From Streptosporangium carneum (GTDB lineage Bacteria > Actinomycetota > Actinomycetes > Streptosporangiales > Streptosporangiaceae): 64,000 nt of DNA. The notes beneath the pieces are model-generated. The model searched no databases. It worked only from the letters and a program-made list of their open reading frames with translations, and was not told the origin of the DNA. Below are positions 1 through 7,145 of this stretch, piece after piece (position 1 is the first letter of the stretch; the number at the start of each line of letters is the position of its first letter). The DNA is taken from the NCBI RefSeq assembly GCF_027922005.1, contig NZ_BSEV01000005.1:62001-126000 (forward strand), given 5' to 3'. The translations under genes were made by a program, and so were the position numbers.

Positions 1-2
1 CC

Positions 3-428
3 AGGAGTGATCTCGGCACGGGCTACGACACCGCGCTGCTGTTCAACCTCTGTCACGGGTTCGACGAGGCGGCCAACCGTGAGCTGCTCGGCAGGGTCGC
101 CGCCGCGTTGCGGCCGGGCGGCACGGTGCTGGTCCTCGAGACGTTCGCGGACCTGCCCCGGGAGACGCCCCCGGTGACCGAGGCGTTCATCAGGGCCTTC
201 AGCCTCAACCTCGCCGTCACCCAGGGCGGCCGCACCCACACCTTCGCCGACGTGGCCGGCTGGCTGGCCGACGCCGGGTTCGAAGTGGCCGAGCGGCGCG
301 GCCTCGGCGGCCCCGACGAGCTGCTCGTCGCCCGGCTGCCCGAGACGGCCGTGCCGTCCGCCCCGCACCCGGAAGCCGGGGCCCGCCCCCTGCTCCCCGC
401 CGCCTGGACCATGGAGGAAGGCCGATGA
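3..428 (+). CDS. Class I SAM-dependent methyltransferase, C-terminal part (5' end outside window)
   Basis: The frame is open from the left edge of the window, so the N-terminus, including the SAM-binding glycine motif, is missing. The visible 141 residues start at NLCHGF-type text, then a strand with RPGGTVLVLE, and end in a HTFADVAGWLADAGFEV segment. These are the last two thirds of a Rossmann methyltransferase of the O-methyltransferase_2 type. The stop codon overlaps the start of the next gene (ATGA, 425-428), so the two are translationally coupled. With a kynurenine 3-monooxygenase directly downstream, a methyltransferase acting on a kynurenine or hydroxyanthranilate compound (as in actinomycin-type 4-methyl-3-hydroxyanthranilate supply) is plausible but is inference. 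The substrate cannot be read from this fragment. Confidence 0.8.
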   Translation, partial: RSDLGTGYDTALLFNLCHGFDEAANRELLGRVAAALRPGGTVLVLETFADLPRETPPVTEAFIRAFSLNLAVTQGGRTHTFADVAGWLADAGFEVAERRGLGGPDELLVARLPETAVPSAPHPEAGARPLLPAAWTMEEGR

Positions 429-1759
429 CGCGCAGGATCCTCGTCGTCGGCGCGGGACCGGCCGGCACGCTCCTGTCCTGTTACCTGGCACGGCGAGGGT
501 TCCAGGTGGACGTCTACGAGCGGCGTCCCGACCCCCGGCTCCTCGACGAGGACGAGAGTAGATCGATCAACCTGGGCCTGTCGGCCAGGGGCATCAGGGC
601 GCTCGAGGACGTCGGCCTGATGGGGACGTTGTGGCCGCTCACCGTGGCGATGCGAGGCAGGGCCATCCACCTGCCCGGCGGCGGGGCCCCCTTCCAGCCC
701 TACGGCGCGCACGACGGGGAGATCCTCCACTCGGTGCTGCGCCGCGACCTGATCACCACGCTGGTCGACCACGCGGAGGCACAGGCCGGGGTGAGCTTCC
801 ACTTCGGGCACCGGCTCGTCGACCTCGACCGCGAGGCGGCGGCCGTACGCCTGGTCCAGGAGGAGACCGGAGCCGAGATCACCGTCTCCGGCGACGCCGT
901 GATCGGCGCCGACGGCGCGTTCTCGCAGGTGCGGACCCGCATGCAGCACGGCCTCACGGCGGACAACCACCAGGAGTTCCTGGAGTGGGGCTACAAGGAG
1001 CTGACCATCCCGGCCGCCGACGACGGCTCGGCCAGGACCAGGCTGGAGGCGCTGCACGTCTGGCCGGGTGAGGACGCCCTCATCGTCGCCCACCCCAACC
1101 GCGACAACTCCCTCACCGGAACCCTCTTCCTGCCGGTCGAGCGGTTCGACGAGATCACCGACCCCGAGGCGCTCTTCGAGGAGCGCTTCCCCGACGCGCT
1201 GGAGCTCATGCCGTACCTCGCCAAGGAGTACGCCGAGCACCCGGTCGGCCACCTGGTGTCGATCCGCACCTCCCACTGGCACTACCGGGACAGGGTGGCG
1301 CTGATCGGCGACGCCTGCCACGCGGTCTACCCCTTCTACGGCCAGGGCATGAACTCCGCGCTCGAGGACTGCACGGTCCTGGACCGCTGCCTCGGCGAGC
1401 ACCCCGGCGACCTCGGCGCGGCGTTCGCCGCCTACCAGCGACTGCGCAAGCCCCACACCGACGTGCTGGACGAACTGTCCAAACAGAACTTCGTCGAGCT
1501 GCGCGACCGGCTCAGATCCCCGCTCCACCTGGCCCGCAAGAAGGCCGACCTGCTGCTCGCCCGGCTCCTGCCGGGACGGTGGGTCCCGCTCTACACGATG
1601 GTCTCGCACACCACCACCCCGTACGCGGACGCGCTGGCCCGTGCCCGGCGTCAGGACGCGATCCTGCGCCGGGCGGGAGCGGGCGGCCTCGCCGCGCTGG
1701 TCGCCGGTGTGGTGGCCGGTGCGGCGCTCAGGGCACGGCGGAACCGGAAGGGCCGTTGA
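425..1759 (+). CDS. kmo: Kynurenine 3-monooxygenase (FAD-dependent)
   Basis: This 444 aa protein should hydroxylate L-kynurenine to 3-hydroxykynurenine using FAD, NADPH and O2. It opens with the FAD-binding GAGPAG motif (residues 8-13) and carries the family hallmark RSINLGLSARG near residue 46, a GADGAFS second FAD motif, and the GDACHAVYPFYGQGMNS segment typical of KMO rather than of general PHBH-fold hydroxylases. The C-terminus (about 415-438) is a hydrophobic Ala/Gly/Val stretch followed by arginines, which could be a membrane anchor as in eukaryotic KMO. It overlaps the methyltransferase upstream by 4 nt and lies 2 nt before the next gene. In actinomycetes such genes often supply 3-hydroxyanthranilate-type building blocks for antibiotics. 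Function by family is confident; pathway role is inferred. Confidence 0.88.
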   Translation: MTRRILVVGAGPAGTLLSCYLARRGFQVDVYERRPDPRLLDEDESRSINLGLSARGIRALEDVGLMGTLWPLTVAMRGRAIHLPGGGAPFQPYGAHDGEILHSVLRRDLITTLVDHAEAQAGVSFHFGHRLVDLDREAAAVRLVQEETGAEITVSGDAVIGADGAFSQVRTRMQHGLTADNHQEFLEWGYKELTIPAADDGSARTRLEALHVWPGEDALIVAHPNRDNSLTGTLFLPVERFDEITDPEALFEERFPDALELMPYLAKEYAEHPVGHLVSIRTSHWHYRDRVALIGDACHAVYPFYGQGMNSALEDCTVLDRCLGEHPGDLGAAFAAYQRLRKPHTDVLDELSKQNFVELRDRLRSPLHLARKKADLLLARLLPGRWVPLYTMVSHTTTPYADALARARRQDAILRRAGAGGLAALVAGVVAGAALRARRNRKGR

Positions 1760-1761
1760 CC

Positions 1762-2574
1762 ATGCTGACCGATCCCACGGACCCCTCGCGCGTCCTCATC
1801 GAAACCTCAGACCTGGACGGCGACCACGACCTGGTCCGCCGGTACGGCGTGTCGCTCAAGGAGATCGTCCTGTGGGCGCGGGAGTACCTGTGCCGTCCCC
1901 ACGCCGACCTCGGCAGGAAGGGGCCTGTCTGCCCCTACGCCCAGACCTCGCTGGACCGGGGCACCTTCTACCTGGGAGTCCGTCCGGGAACACCGGACGG
2001 GGCCCAGGCGGCGGAGGCGCTCGACGGGTACCGAGAGTGGTTCCGCAGACTCGTCTCGCCGCCGGGTGTCTCCCCGCAGTACCGGACCATCCTCGTGCTC
2101 TTCCCCGACCTGCCCGAGGCGGAGGCGGCGCGGGTGATCGACACCGCGCAGCGGGCGCTCAAGTCGCGTTACGTCTCGGAGGGGCTGATGATCGGGGAGT
2201 TCTACCCCGGCCCGCCGCCGAAGGCGGGACTGTGGAACCCCGCTTTCCTGCCGCTGGGCAGCCCGGTCCCGCTGCTGGCGATCCGCCACATGGTCGCGAC
2301 GGACTTCGCCTTCCTGCGCGACGACCCCGACCAGTTCGCGGCCTATTTGGAGCGCTTCGGAGACAGGCCTCCCGCCGCGCTGCGTGAGGAGGTCGACGCG
2401 ACGGCGCGCCGCTACGGACTCGCCGGAGTGGGCGCCGCGGTGGGCGCCAGGGTGAAGGCAGGCGCGGGGGAGACCGCAGCCGGCGTCGCGGTGAACGACG
2501 TCGCGGGGGCCGCCGTGGAGATCACGGTGAACGACGTCGTGGACGTCACAGCGGACGTCTCCGCGAATTCGTGA
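1762..2574 (+). CDS. DUF6875-like protein
   Basis: This 270 aa protein starts at the ATG 2 nt after the kmo stop codon. An upstream in-frame extension overlaps kmo and is not needed. The conserved core shows a WAREYLCRPH segment near residue 33 and a GPVCPYAQTSL segment with a possible functional Cys, then RTILVLFPDLPE. This resembles actinobacterial proteins annotated as DUF6875, which have no established biochemical role. The last ~35 residues are a low-complexity Val/Asp/Ala tail with two copies of VNDV and are probably disordered. Tight coupling to kmo and the methyltransferase suggests a part in the same tryptophan-derived pathway, but I cannot assign an activity. A terminator follows. 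Confidence 0.65.
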   Translation: MLTDPTDPSRVLIETSDLDGDHDLVRRYGVSLKEIVLWAREYLCRPHADLGRKGPVCPYAQTSLDRGTFYLGVRPGTPDGAQAAEALDGYREWFRRLVSPPGVSPQYRTILVLFPDLPEAEAARVIDTAQRALKSRYVSEGLMIGEFYPGPPPKAGLWNPAFLPLGSPVPLLAIRHMVATDFAFLRDDPDQFAAYLERFGDRPPAALREEVDATARRYGLAGVGAAVGARVKAGAGETAAGVAVNDVAGAAVEITVNDVVDVTADVSANS

Positions 2575-2600
2575 GCGGCGGTCTCCTCCCGCGCCGGTGA

Positions 2601-2640
2601 CCGGAGCCGTCCTCCCTGGGGGGGACAAGGACGGCTCCGG
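2601..2640 (+). terminator. Rho-independent-type hairpin after the kmo operon
   Basis: Perfect 12-bp inverted repeat: arm 2601-2612 (CCGGAGCCGTCC) pairs with 2629-2640 (GGACGGCTCCGG) across a 16-nt loop, followed by a short T-containing stretch. It lies between the end of the plus-strand kmo operon and the end of the minus-strand mauE-like gene, so it can act for both converging units. Confidence 0.75.
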
Positions 2641-2714
2641 AGCCTTTCATCCGGCGGCGGCTCCCCGCGGGCCTCCCAACCCGGGGGCCGCCGCCGTGCT
2701 CCGCGGACCGCCCG

Positions 2715-3257
2715 TCACCGGGCGGCGACCCCCGGAGAGCCCGTGAACAGCTCGGCGATGTCGTCGAACCGGACGACGGCGACCGCCGCGCATCCGGCCG
2801 AGGCCAGCGCGACCGCCACTCCCGCGGGATGGAGCGGTCCGGAGGCCCCCGCCGCCACGGCGGCCCCGCCCGAGAGCGACGCCGCGAGCAGCACGGAGTT
2901 GCGGATCAGGTGCCTGCGGCCCAACGGGGAGGAGGACACGCCGAAACACCTGCAGGGCGCGCTCGCCCCGCGCCGCACGCTCAGCTCTATGCCGACGCAG
3001 AAGGCCGTCATGAGCCCGGCGGCGAGGCAGAAACCGGCCATCCTGGTGGCGGGGAACGCCAGCAGCGGCGGGACGAGGCCCTCCGCCGTGACGACCAGCG
3101 CGGCCGCGGCTCCCGCCCACGCCCTCGGCAGCAGCCGCAGCCGCACCAGAGAACCGGAGAAGGAGGCGAACGCCGCCCCGCCACGCAGCTTGCCCACGGC
3201 CGAGACACCGAACACCGCCGCCAGGAGCGCGCCACAGGCGATGAGGACGTACGGCAT
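2715..3257 (-). CDS. MauE/DoxX-like redox-associated membrane protein
   Basis: This 180 aa membrane protein has about four to five hydrophobic segments and a C-terminal arm. It fits the MauE family, whose founding member is needed for maturation and disulfide formation of methylamine dehydrogenase; relatives are thought to be membrane redox partners of thioredoxin-fold proteins. A PCRCFG motif (residues 101-106, Cys102 and Cys104) after the third hydrophobic segment is a likely redox pair. It starts 6 nt downstream of a 59-codon Cys-rich peptide gene and is clearly co-transcribed with it. The neighbouring CxxC redoxin supports a disulfide-handling role. The family call is good; the substrate (the Cys-rich peptide) is inference. 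Confidence 0.75.
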   Translation of the reverse strand: MPYVLIACGALLAAVFGVSAVGKLRGGAAFASFSGSLVRLRLLPRAWAGAAAALVVTAEGLVPPLLAFPATRMAGFCLAAGLMTAFCVGIELSVRRGASAPCRCFGVSSSPLGRRHLIRNSVLLAASLSGGAAVAAGASGPLHPAGVAVALASAGCAAVAVVRFDDIAELFTGSPGVAAR

Positions 3258-3263
3258 GCCGAC

Positions 3264-3443
3264 CTAGCAGAGCCCGCAGCCGTGGTCCATGTTGGGGCCG
3301 CCCGGCGGACGGCACATCTTGCCGGGGCGGGAAGCCGCGCCGCAGGAGTAGCACCAGCAGTCAAGGGCCAGCGCCCGCGCCTCGGCCGCCGGCACGAGGC
3401 GTGCCAGCATCCGGTCGCCCAGACGCTGAACAAAGTCGATCAT
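3264..3443 (-). CDS. Cys-rich small peptide 1 (putative exported/modified peptide precursor)
   Basis: 59 codons, ATG at 3443, with a strong ribosome-binding site (GGGAGGAGA) about 7 nt upstream. A longer upstream in-frame start exists but lacks this site and the paralog alignment. The N-terminal ~20 residues (RLGDRMLARLVPA, residues 7-19) form a likely amphipathic leader nearly identical to that of peptide 2 at 4881-5057. The C-terminal half has six cysteines (29, 31, 34, 44, 56, 59) and ends in CGLC. The leader-plus-Cys-core layout and the adjacent mauE-like, redoxin, signal peptidase and exporter genes suggest a secreted disulfide-rich or modified peptide. There is no classical Sec signal peptide. 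I know of no characterised homolog. Confidence 0.7.
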   Translation of the reverse strand: MIDFVQRLGDRMLARLVPAAEARALALDCWCYSCGAASRPGKMCRPPGGPNMDHGCGLC

Positions 3444-3503
3444 CGGGGTCTCCTCCCAGCCTCGGACCCGGAATCTCCAGGCCCGCCACCATGCTGGCGA
3501 CCG

Positions 3504-3525
3504 TCGCTTCGCAACCGCCATACAT
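3504..3525 (-). promoter_or_regulatory. Shared promoter-proximal element, copy C (peptide 1-mauE unit)
   Basis: On the plus strand this reads CGCTTC, six variable bases, then GCCATACAT. It matches copies at 4741 and 7023 in both flanking blocks with the same 6-nt gap. In the transcribed (minus) direction it gives TGTATGGC followed by GAAGCG and ends about 60 nt upstream of the peptide 1 start codon. It is probably a promoter core or regulator site common to the locus. Confidence 0.6.
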
Positions 3526-3672
3526 CCCCGGCGGTATGGACCGGGAGCGCACGCCGGGCCGCGCGCCGCCCGTCGGCGCGGCGCTCCCCCGTGCCGCCGC
3601 CCGCCGTACCGGCGCCATGGACGACCTCGGGACGGCGAGGGTGTTCCTGCTGGGCGTGGGGAGGGCGGCGGC

Positions 3673-4152
3673 TCAGGAGGTGATGCGGCGGGCGACGACT
3701 CCGACGAAGTACTCGGCCGGTATCAGGCCGAGCTGGCGGGAGTCGATGCTGCGGTCGGGGTTGTCGCCCAGGACCAGCAGGTGGCCCGCGGGCACCGTGT
3801 CACCGGGCGTCAGCATCGTGCCGGGCCCCACATGGTCGGGGATCCGGTCGCCGGGCACGGCGCTCACCCGTTTGATCGTGTAGATCCGCCCGCCCTCCTC
3901 CACGGCCTCCGGGGGAAGCGGCAGCAACGTGCCGGGGCCCGCGGGCTGTCGCAGGACCGCGATCGTCCCCGCCCGCGCCCGCGTGACGGGGACGCGACGG
4001 ACCAGGACGCGGTCCCCGGACTCCAGGGTCGGGCGCATGCTGTAGCCGTCCACCGTGACGACGAGCAGTCGTCTGCGCGCGGCCAGCAGGAAGACGCAGG
4101 CCGGCAGGCAGACGCAGACGGCGGCCACGGACAGGAAGCCGAGCGGGGTCAT
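3673..4152 (-). CDS. S26 family signal peptidase (LepB-like)
   Basis: 159 aa serine-lysine peptidase of the type I signal peptidase family. One N-terminal membrane segment (about residues 5-25) precedes the nucleophile box GYSMRPTL (Ser38) and the general-base box YTIKRVSAVPGD (Lys94). A GDNPDRSIDSR box near residue 135 completes the family signature. It is much shorter than a housekeeping LepB and has a single anchor. The start was set at the ATG at 4152, whose ATGA overlaps the stop codon of the redoxin gene; longer in-frame starts lie inside that gene. Its place in a locus with Cys-rich peptides and an ABC exporter suggests it removes the peptide leader outside the membrane. That substrate is inferred. 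Confidence 0.85.
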   Translation of the reverse strand: MTPLGFLSVAAVCVCLPACVFLLAARRRLLVVTVDGYSMRPTLESGDRVLVRRVPVTRARAGTIAVLRQPAGPGTLLPLPPEAVEEGGRIYTIKRVSAVPGDRIPDHVGPGTMLTPGDTVPAGHLLVLGDNPDRSIDSRQLGLIPAEYFVGVVARRITS

Positions 4153-4691
4153 CGCCGGGCGGCCTTCCTCAGCGTCGCGGCCGAACCCGGCAGCGACAGG
4201 TTCCCTCCCGACTCGGCGATCCTTCCGTTCTCGTCCACCAGGCACATCGCGGGGAAGCCCCGGACGCCGAAGGCCCGCGAAACGCCGCCTTCCTCGGCCT
4301 CGACCACGACCGGCCCCGCGAGCTCCAGCGCCGCGCTCATCGCGCCGGGCTCGCCCACCACGACCGACAGGACGTTCAGCTCGGGCAGCGAGGTCGCCTC
4401 GTCGGCGAAGCGCGGCGCCTTCTCCTGGCACGGCTCGCACCCGACGTCGAAGAAGGCGATCACCGCGGGCAGCGGGAGGTCGGCGGAGCCGATCCGCTCG
4501 CCTGTCGTGCACACCGCGGAGAACGACGGGAGGACGGCCCCGACCGGCGGCAGGCCGAGGGAGGGGAAGCCGCCCGCCGCGGGCAGCCGCGCCTCGTGTT
4601 CGCGGAGCCTGCGGACGACTCCCAGCATGAGCACCGTGTTGGCCGCGCAGAGCAGGCCGACGAGCACGACAGCGGCGGTGAGATAGGGCAT
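4149..4691 (-). CDS. Membrane-anchored thioredoxin-fold protein (TlpA/MauD-like redoxin)
   Basis: 180 aa with an N-terminal membrane helix (about residues 4-25) and an extracytoplasmic thioredoxin-like domain. The active site is CEPC (Cys85, Cys88) after a VIAFFDVG strand, and the cis-Pro region reads VRGFPAMCLVDENG. This resembles MauD/TlpA proteins, which act as disulfide oxidoreductases outside the membrane, often with MauE-type partners. The next gene, the S26 peptidase, overlaps its stop codon by 4 nt. The first codons (MPYLTAAV) nearly copy the start of the ABC transporter protein (MPHLTAAV), and the leader and promoter element upstream are also shared with that gene. Confidence 0.85.
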   Translation of the reverse strand: MPYLTAAVVLVGLLCAANTVLMLGVVRRLREHEARLPAAGGFPSLGLPPVGAVLPSFSAVCTTGERIGSADLPLPAVIAFFDVGCEPCQEKAPRFADEATSLPELNVLSVVVGEPGAMSAALELAGPVVVEAEEGGVSRAFGVRGFPAMCLVDENGRIAESGGNLSLPGSAATLRKAARR

Positions 4692-4740
4692 CGGATCGTC
4701 TCCTGGGCCGGACGGGGATGTCCGGTCAGGATGCGCGCGG

Positions 4741-4796
4741 CCGCTTCACGTCCGCCATACACACCAGCCCGGCGCGAGCGCATGGAGTCTGCGAAG
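4741..4796 (-). promoter_or_regulatory. Shared 56-bp promoter-proximal element, copy A (redoxin-peptidase unit)
   Basis: Two blocks match copy B at 7023-7078 with identical spacing: 4741-4762 (CCGCTTCACGTC, one variable base, GCCATACAC) and 4779-4796 (CGCATGGAGTCTGCGAAG). It lies 50 nt upstream of the redoxin start codon, exactly as copy B lies upstream of the ABC transporter start. In the transcribed minus direction the distal block CTTCGCA..CTCCATGC comes first and TGTATGGC about 30 nt later, which suits an activator site followed by a -10 region with no obvious -35. It may also serve the divergent peptide 2 gene. Confidence 0.65.
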
Positions 4797-4880
4797 GACG
4801 ATGGCCCAGCTTGGTCCGCGGAACACGGCGGCGGATCGGTGAGAGCCGCCGGAAGGAAAGCGGAGGAGAAGGAGATGTCG

Positions 4881-5057
4881 ATGACGCGTGTTATCGAGCG
4901 ACTCGGCGACAGGCTGCTGGCCAGGCTGGTGCCGGCCAGGCGGGCGGCGGCGGGCGGGTGCTACCCCTGCGGCGGCGCCCACCTGGGCTCCCGGGTGAAC
5001 TGCTGGACGGACTGGACGACCGGCAAACAGTACTGCGGCAGCTGCGGTTCCTGCTGA
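4881..5057 (+). CDS. Cys-rich small peptide 2 (paralog of peptide 1)
   Basis: 58 codons. The ATG at 4881 was preferred over the one at 4875 because it has the better spacing to AAGGAG and aligns residue for residue with the start of peptide 1. Residues 7-19 (RLGDRLLARLVPA) match the peptide 1 leader at 12 of 13 positions. The C-terminal part is Gly/Trp/Tyr-rich with six cysteines (27, 30, 41, 52, 55, 58) and ends CGSCGSC. It is a single-gene unit on the opposite strand from the rest of the locus, followed by a strong terminator. The conserved leader with a divergent Cys core is the pattern expected of precursor peptides recognised by one processing and export machinery. Confidence 0.72.
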   Translation: MTRVIERLGDRLLARLVPARRAAAGGCYPCGGAHLGSRVNCWTDWTTGKQYCGSCGSC

Positions 5058-5070
5058 CGGATCGCCCGTC

Positions 5071-5106
5071 GTGCTCGTCCCGGACACGGGCGTCCGGGAC
5101 GAGCAC
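5071..5106 (+). terminator. Hairpin terminator after peptide 2
   Basis: Perfect 13-bp inverted repeat: 5071-5083 (GTGCTCGTCCCGG) pairs with 5094-5106 (CCGGGACGAGCAC) over a 10-nt loop. It starts 13 nt after the peptide 2 stop codon and separates this gene from the convergent ABC transporter gene. Confidence 0.8.
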
Positions 5107-5154
5107 CGTGGCGATCACCGGGACGAGCACTGTGGCGATCACCGTGGCGATCAC
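5096..5154. repeat. 24-bp direct repeat, two copies plus a partial third
   Basis: 5096-5119 and 5120-5143 are adjacent copies (GGGACGAGCAC then C or T, then GTGGCGATCACC), differing at one base; the last 11 bases occur again at 5144-5154. The first copy contains the distal arm of the terminator hairpin, so the repeat duplicates that arm. It is probably a replication-slippage product between two convergent genes. Confidence 0.8.
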
Positions 5155-5158
5155 GAGG

Positions 5159-6973
5159 TCAGGCGGGTTCTCCTTCCAGGTGGGGCTGGTAGCCCTCGGC
5201 CTGGAGCGCGAACAGCTCCGCGTACCGGCCCCTCCGCTCCATGAGCTCCGCGTGCCCTCCCTGCTCGGTGACGCGGCCCTCGGACAGCACGACGATCCGG
5301 TCGGCGTCCCTGATCGCCCCGAGCCTGTGCGAGATCAGCACGCTGGTCCTGCCCGCCCTGTGGGCGCGCAGCATGCTGTGGATTCCGTGCTCGGCCTCGG
5401 CGTCGAGTCCCGCGCTGGGCTCGTCGAGGATCAGCAGGTCGCGCCGGTCGCGCAGCAGGGCGCGGGCGAGCGCGAGCCGCTGCCACTGGCCGCCGGAGAG
5501 CGGCACGCCCGCTTCGAGGGCCTCGTCGTCCTGCCCGTCGGCGGGGGAGGGGAAGATCCTGCTCAGCATCGTGTCGTAGCCCCTGGGCAGCACGGTGATC
5601 GTGTCGTGCACGCCCGCCCTCACGGCCGCGGCCTTCACCCGGTCCCTGTCGCGCAGCGCGTCGAGGTCGCCGAGGCCGATGTTCTCCATGGCCGTGAGGT
5701 CGTACTCCATGTAGTCCTGGAAGACGGCCCCGATGCGGGACCGCAGCGTCTCGGGGGCCATGTCCCTCAGGTCGACGCCGTCCCACAGGATCGCGCCCCG
5801 GTCCGGGTCGTAGAACCTGCACAGGAGTTTGACCAGGGTGCTCTTTCCCTCGCCGTTGAGGCCGACGACCGCGACGGCCTCGCCGTGCGGGATGAACAGG
5901 TCGACCCCGCGCAACACCCACGAGTGCTCGGGGGAGTAGCGGAACCACACGTCGCGCAGTTCGATCCCCAGCCGGAGCTCCGGCGCCGCCCGGTCCTTCG
6001 AGGGCAGGTCGGGTCCGGCCTCGACCACGTCGACGTAGTGGCCGAACAGCAGCAGCGCCCGCTGGGCGAGCGAGTAGTCGACCACCATCTGGGAGAGCGC
6101 GCCCTGGACAGCCGCGACGGCCGCGACGAACAGGGACAGGTCGCCCACCGAGAGCAGTCCGTCGCGGGCCGCTCCGACCGCCCACACGAGGCCGCCCCCG
6201 GCCACGACCGTGGAGAGCGCGGCGAGCGAGCCCTGGGTCCACAGCTCGCGGCGGTCGCGCTCCCGTTCGGCCACGTTGGCGGAACGCCGTTCGGCGAGCA
6301 TGCGCCCCAGCAGGAACCCGCCGATCCCGAACAGCCGCACCTCCTTGGCCGCCCGCACGTCCGTCAGCACGTGCGAGTAGAACAGGTCCCTGCGGAGCGT
6401 CGGGCTGATCCGCCACATCATCCTGACCCTGGCCCGGTTGAGCGTCCGCTCCGCGACGACGGCGGGCAGGGCGGCCAGCAGCACCAGGACCGCCATGGGA
6501 GGGCTGATCGTGACCAGGGCCACCAGGAAACCGGCCGTCACGAGGACGCCGCGGCCCATCCCCGCGGCGCTCTGCACGACCGCGCCCGAGGTCAGCTGAC
6601 TCGACTCCTGGGCCAGGCGCAGCCTGTCGTGGAACCCGGGAGTCTCGAACCTGGCCAGACCGGTGAAGCGGTTGACCGCCGTGTGGAGCCGTTCCCTCGC
6701 CAGAAGGCTGACACGGCGCTCCGCCTCCCCGCTCAGATAGCGGTTGAGGTGGAGGGTCACGGCTCCGAGCAGGCCTGCCCCTGCGAGGCCTGCCGTGTAG
6801 CCGAGAAGCCGTGACCACGGGGCCCCCGTCGTCAGCGCGTCGAGGGTCAGCTTGGTCAGCCACGCGGTGACGACCGGGACGCCCGCCAGCACGACCGTCG
6901 TGACGAGCTGGCCCAGGGCGATCCTGGGAGCCGCTCTCCACATGAGCGCGACGGCGGCGGTGAGATGGGGCAT
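5159..6973 (-). CDS. ABC exporter, fused membrane and ATPase domains
   Basis: 604 aa half-transporter. Residues ~1-320 hold six membrane segments. The ATPase domain has Walker A GLNGEGKST (about 371-379), the signature LSGGQ (about 492-496) and Walker B LLILDEPSAGLD with catalytic Glu near 518. There is no C39 peptidase domain at the N-terminus, so leader removal must be done by another protein; an S26 peptidase is encoded 1 kb away. The ATG at 6973 was chosen because it has GAGGAGA at the right distance and its first residues match the redoxin start; a longer start 15 codons upstream lacks this. It most likely exports the small Cys-rich peptides. Confidence 0.88.
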   Translation of the reverse strand: MPHLTAAVALMWRAAPRIALGQLVTTVVLAGVPVVTAWLTKLTLDALTTGAPWSRLLGYTAGLAGAGLLGAVTLHLNRYLSGEAERRVSLLARERLHTAVNRFTGLARFETPGFHDRLRLAQESSQLTSGAVVQSAAGMGRGVLVTAGFLVALVTISPPMAVLVLLAALPAVVAERTLNRARVRMMWRISPTLRRDLFYSHVLTDVRAAKEVRLFGIGGFLLGRMLAERRSANVAERERDRRELWTQGSLAALSTVVAGGGLVWAVGAARDGLLSVGDLSLFVAAVAAVQGALSQMVVDYSLAQRALLLFGHYVDVVEAGPDLPSKDRAAPELRLGIELRDVWFRYSPEHSWVLRGVDLFIPHGEAVAVVGLNGEGKSTLVKLLCRFYDPDRGAILWDGVDLRDMAPETLRSRIGAVFQDYMEYDLTAMENIGLGDLDALRDRDRVKAAAVRAGVHDTITVLPRGYDTMLSRIFPSPADGQDDEALEAGVPLSGGQWQRLALARALLRDRRDLLILDEPSAGLDAEAEHGIHSMLRAHRAGRTSVLISHRLGAIRDADRIVVLSEGRVTEQGGHAELMERRGRYAELFALQAEGYQPHLEGEPA

Positions 6974-7022
6974 CGGTGCTTTCTCCTCGGCTGCGGCACG
7001 GAGACGACGATCGTGCACCGCG

Positions 7023-7078
7023 CCGCTTCACGTCGGCCATACACCGTCGCCCCGCCCCGGTGCGTGGAGCTTGCGAAG
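7023..7078 (-). promoter_or_regulatory. Shared 56-bp promoter-proximal element, copy B (ABC exporter unit)
   Basis: Blocks 7023-7044 and 7061-7078 match copy A at 4741-4796 almost perfectly (one mismatch in the first 22 bp; about three in the second block) with the same spacing. The element lies 50 nt upstream of the exporter start codon, in the gap between the exporter and the AfsR-type regulator gene, which is a natural candidate to bind it. Confidence 0.65.
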
Positions 7079-7145
7079 CCCCCGGGCGGACAGTGGTCTC
7101 GTGCGAACGCCCCCTGCCCGCCGTGTGCCGCCGCGGCCCGTCGTG

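Noticed and set aside
3264..5057. Lanthipeptide or lasso precursor genes
   Set aside because: No lanthionine synthetase, lasso cyclase or B1/B2 genes occur nearby; Cys content with redox partners fits disulfides better.
4718..6814. A ~700-codon plus-strand frame running through peptide 2 into the ABC exporter region
   Set aside because: It crosses a real gene, a terminator and repeats; peptide 2 in another frame has a proper ribosome-binding site and a paralog.
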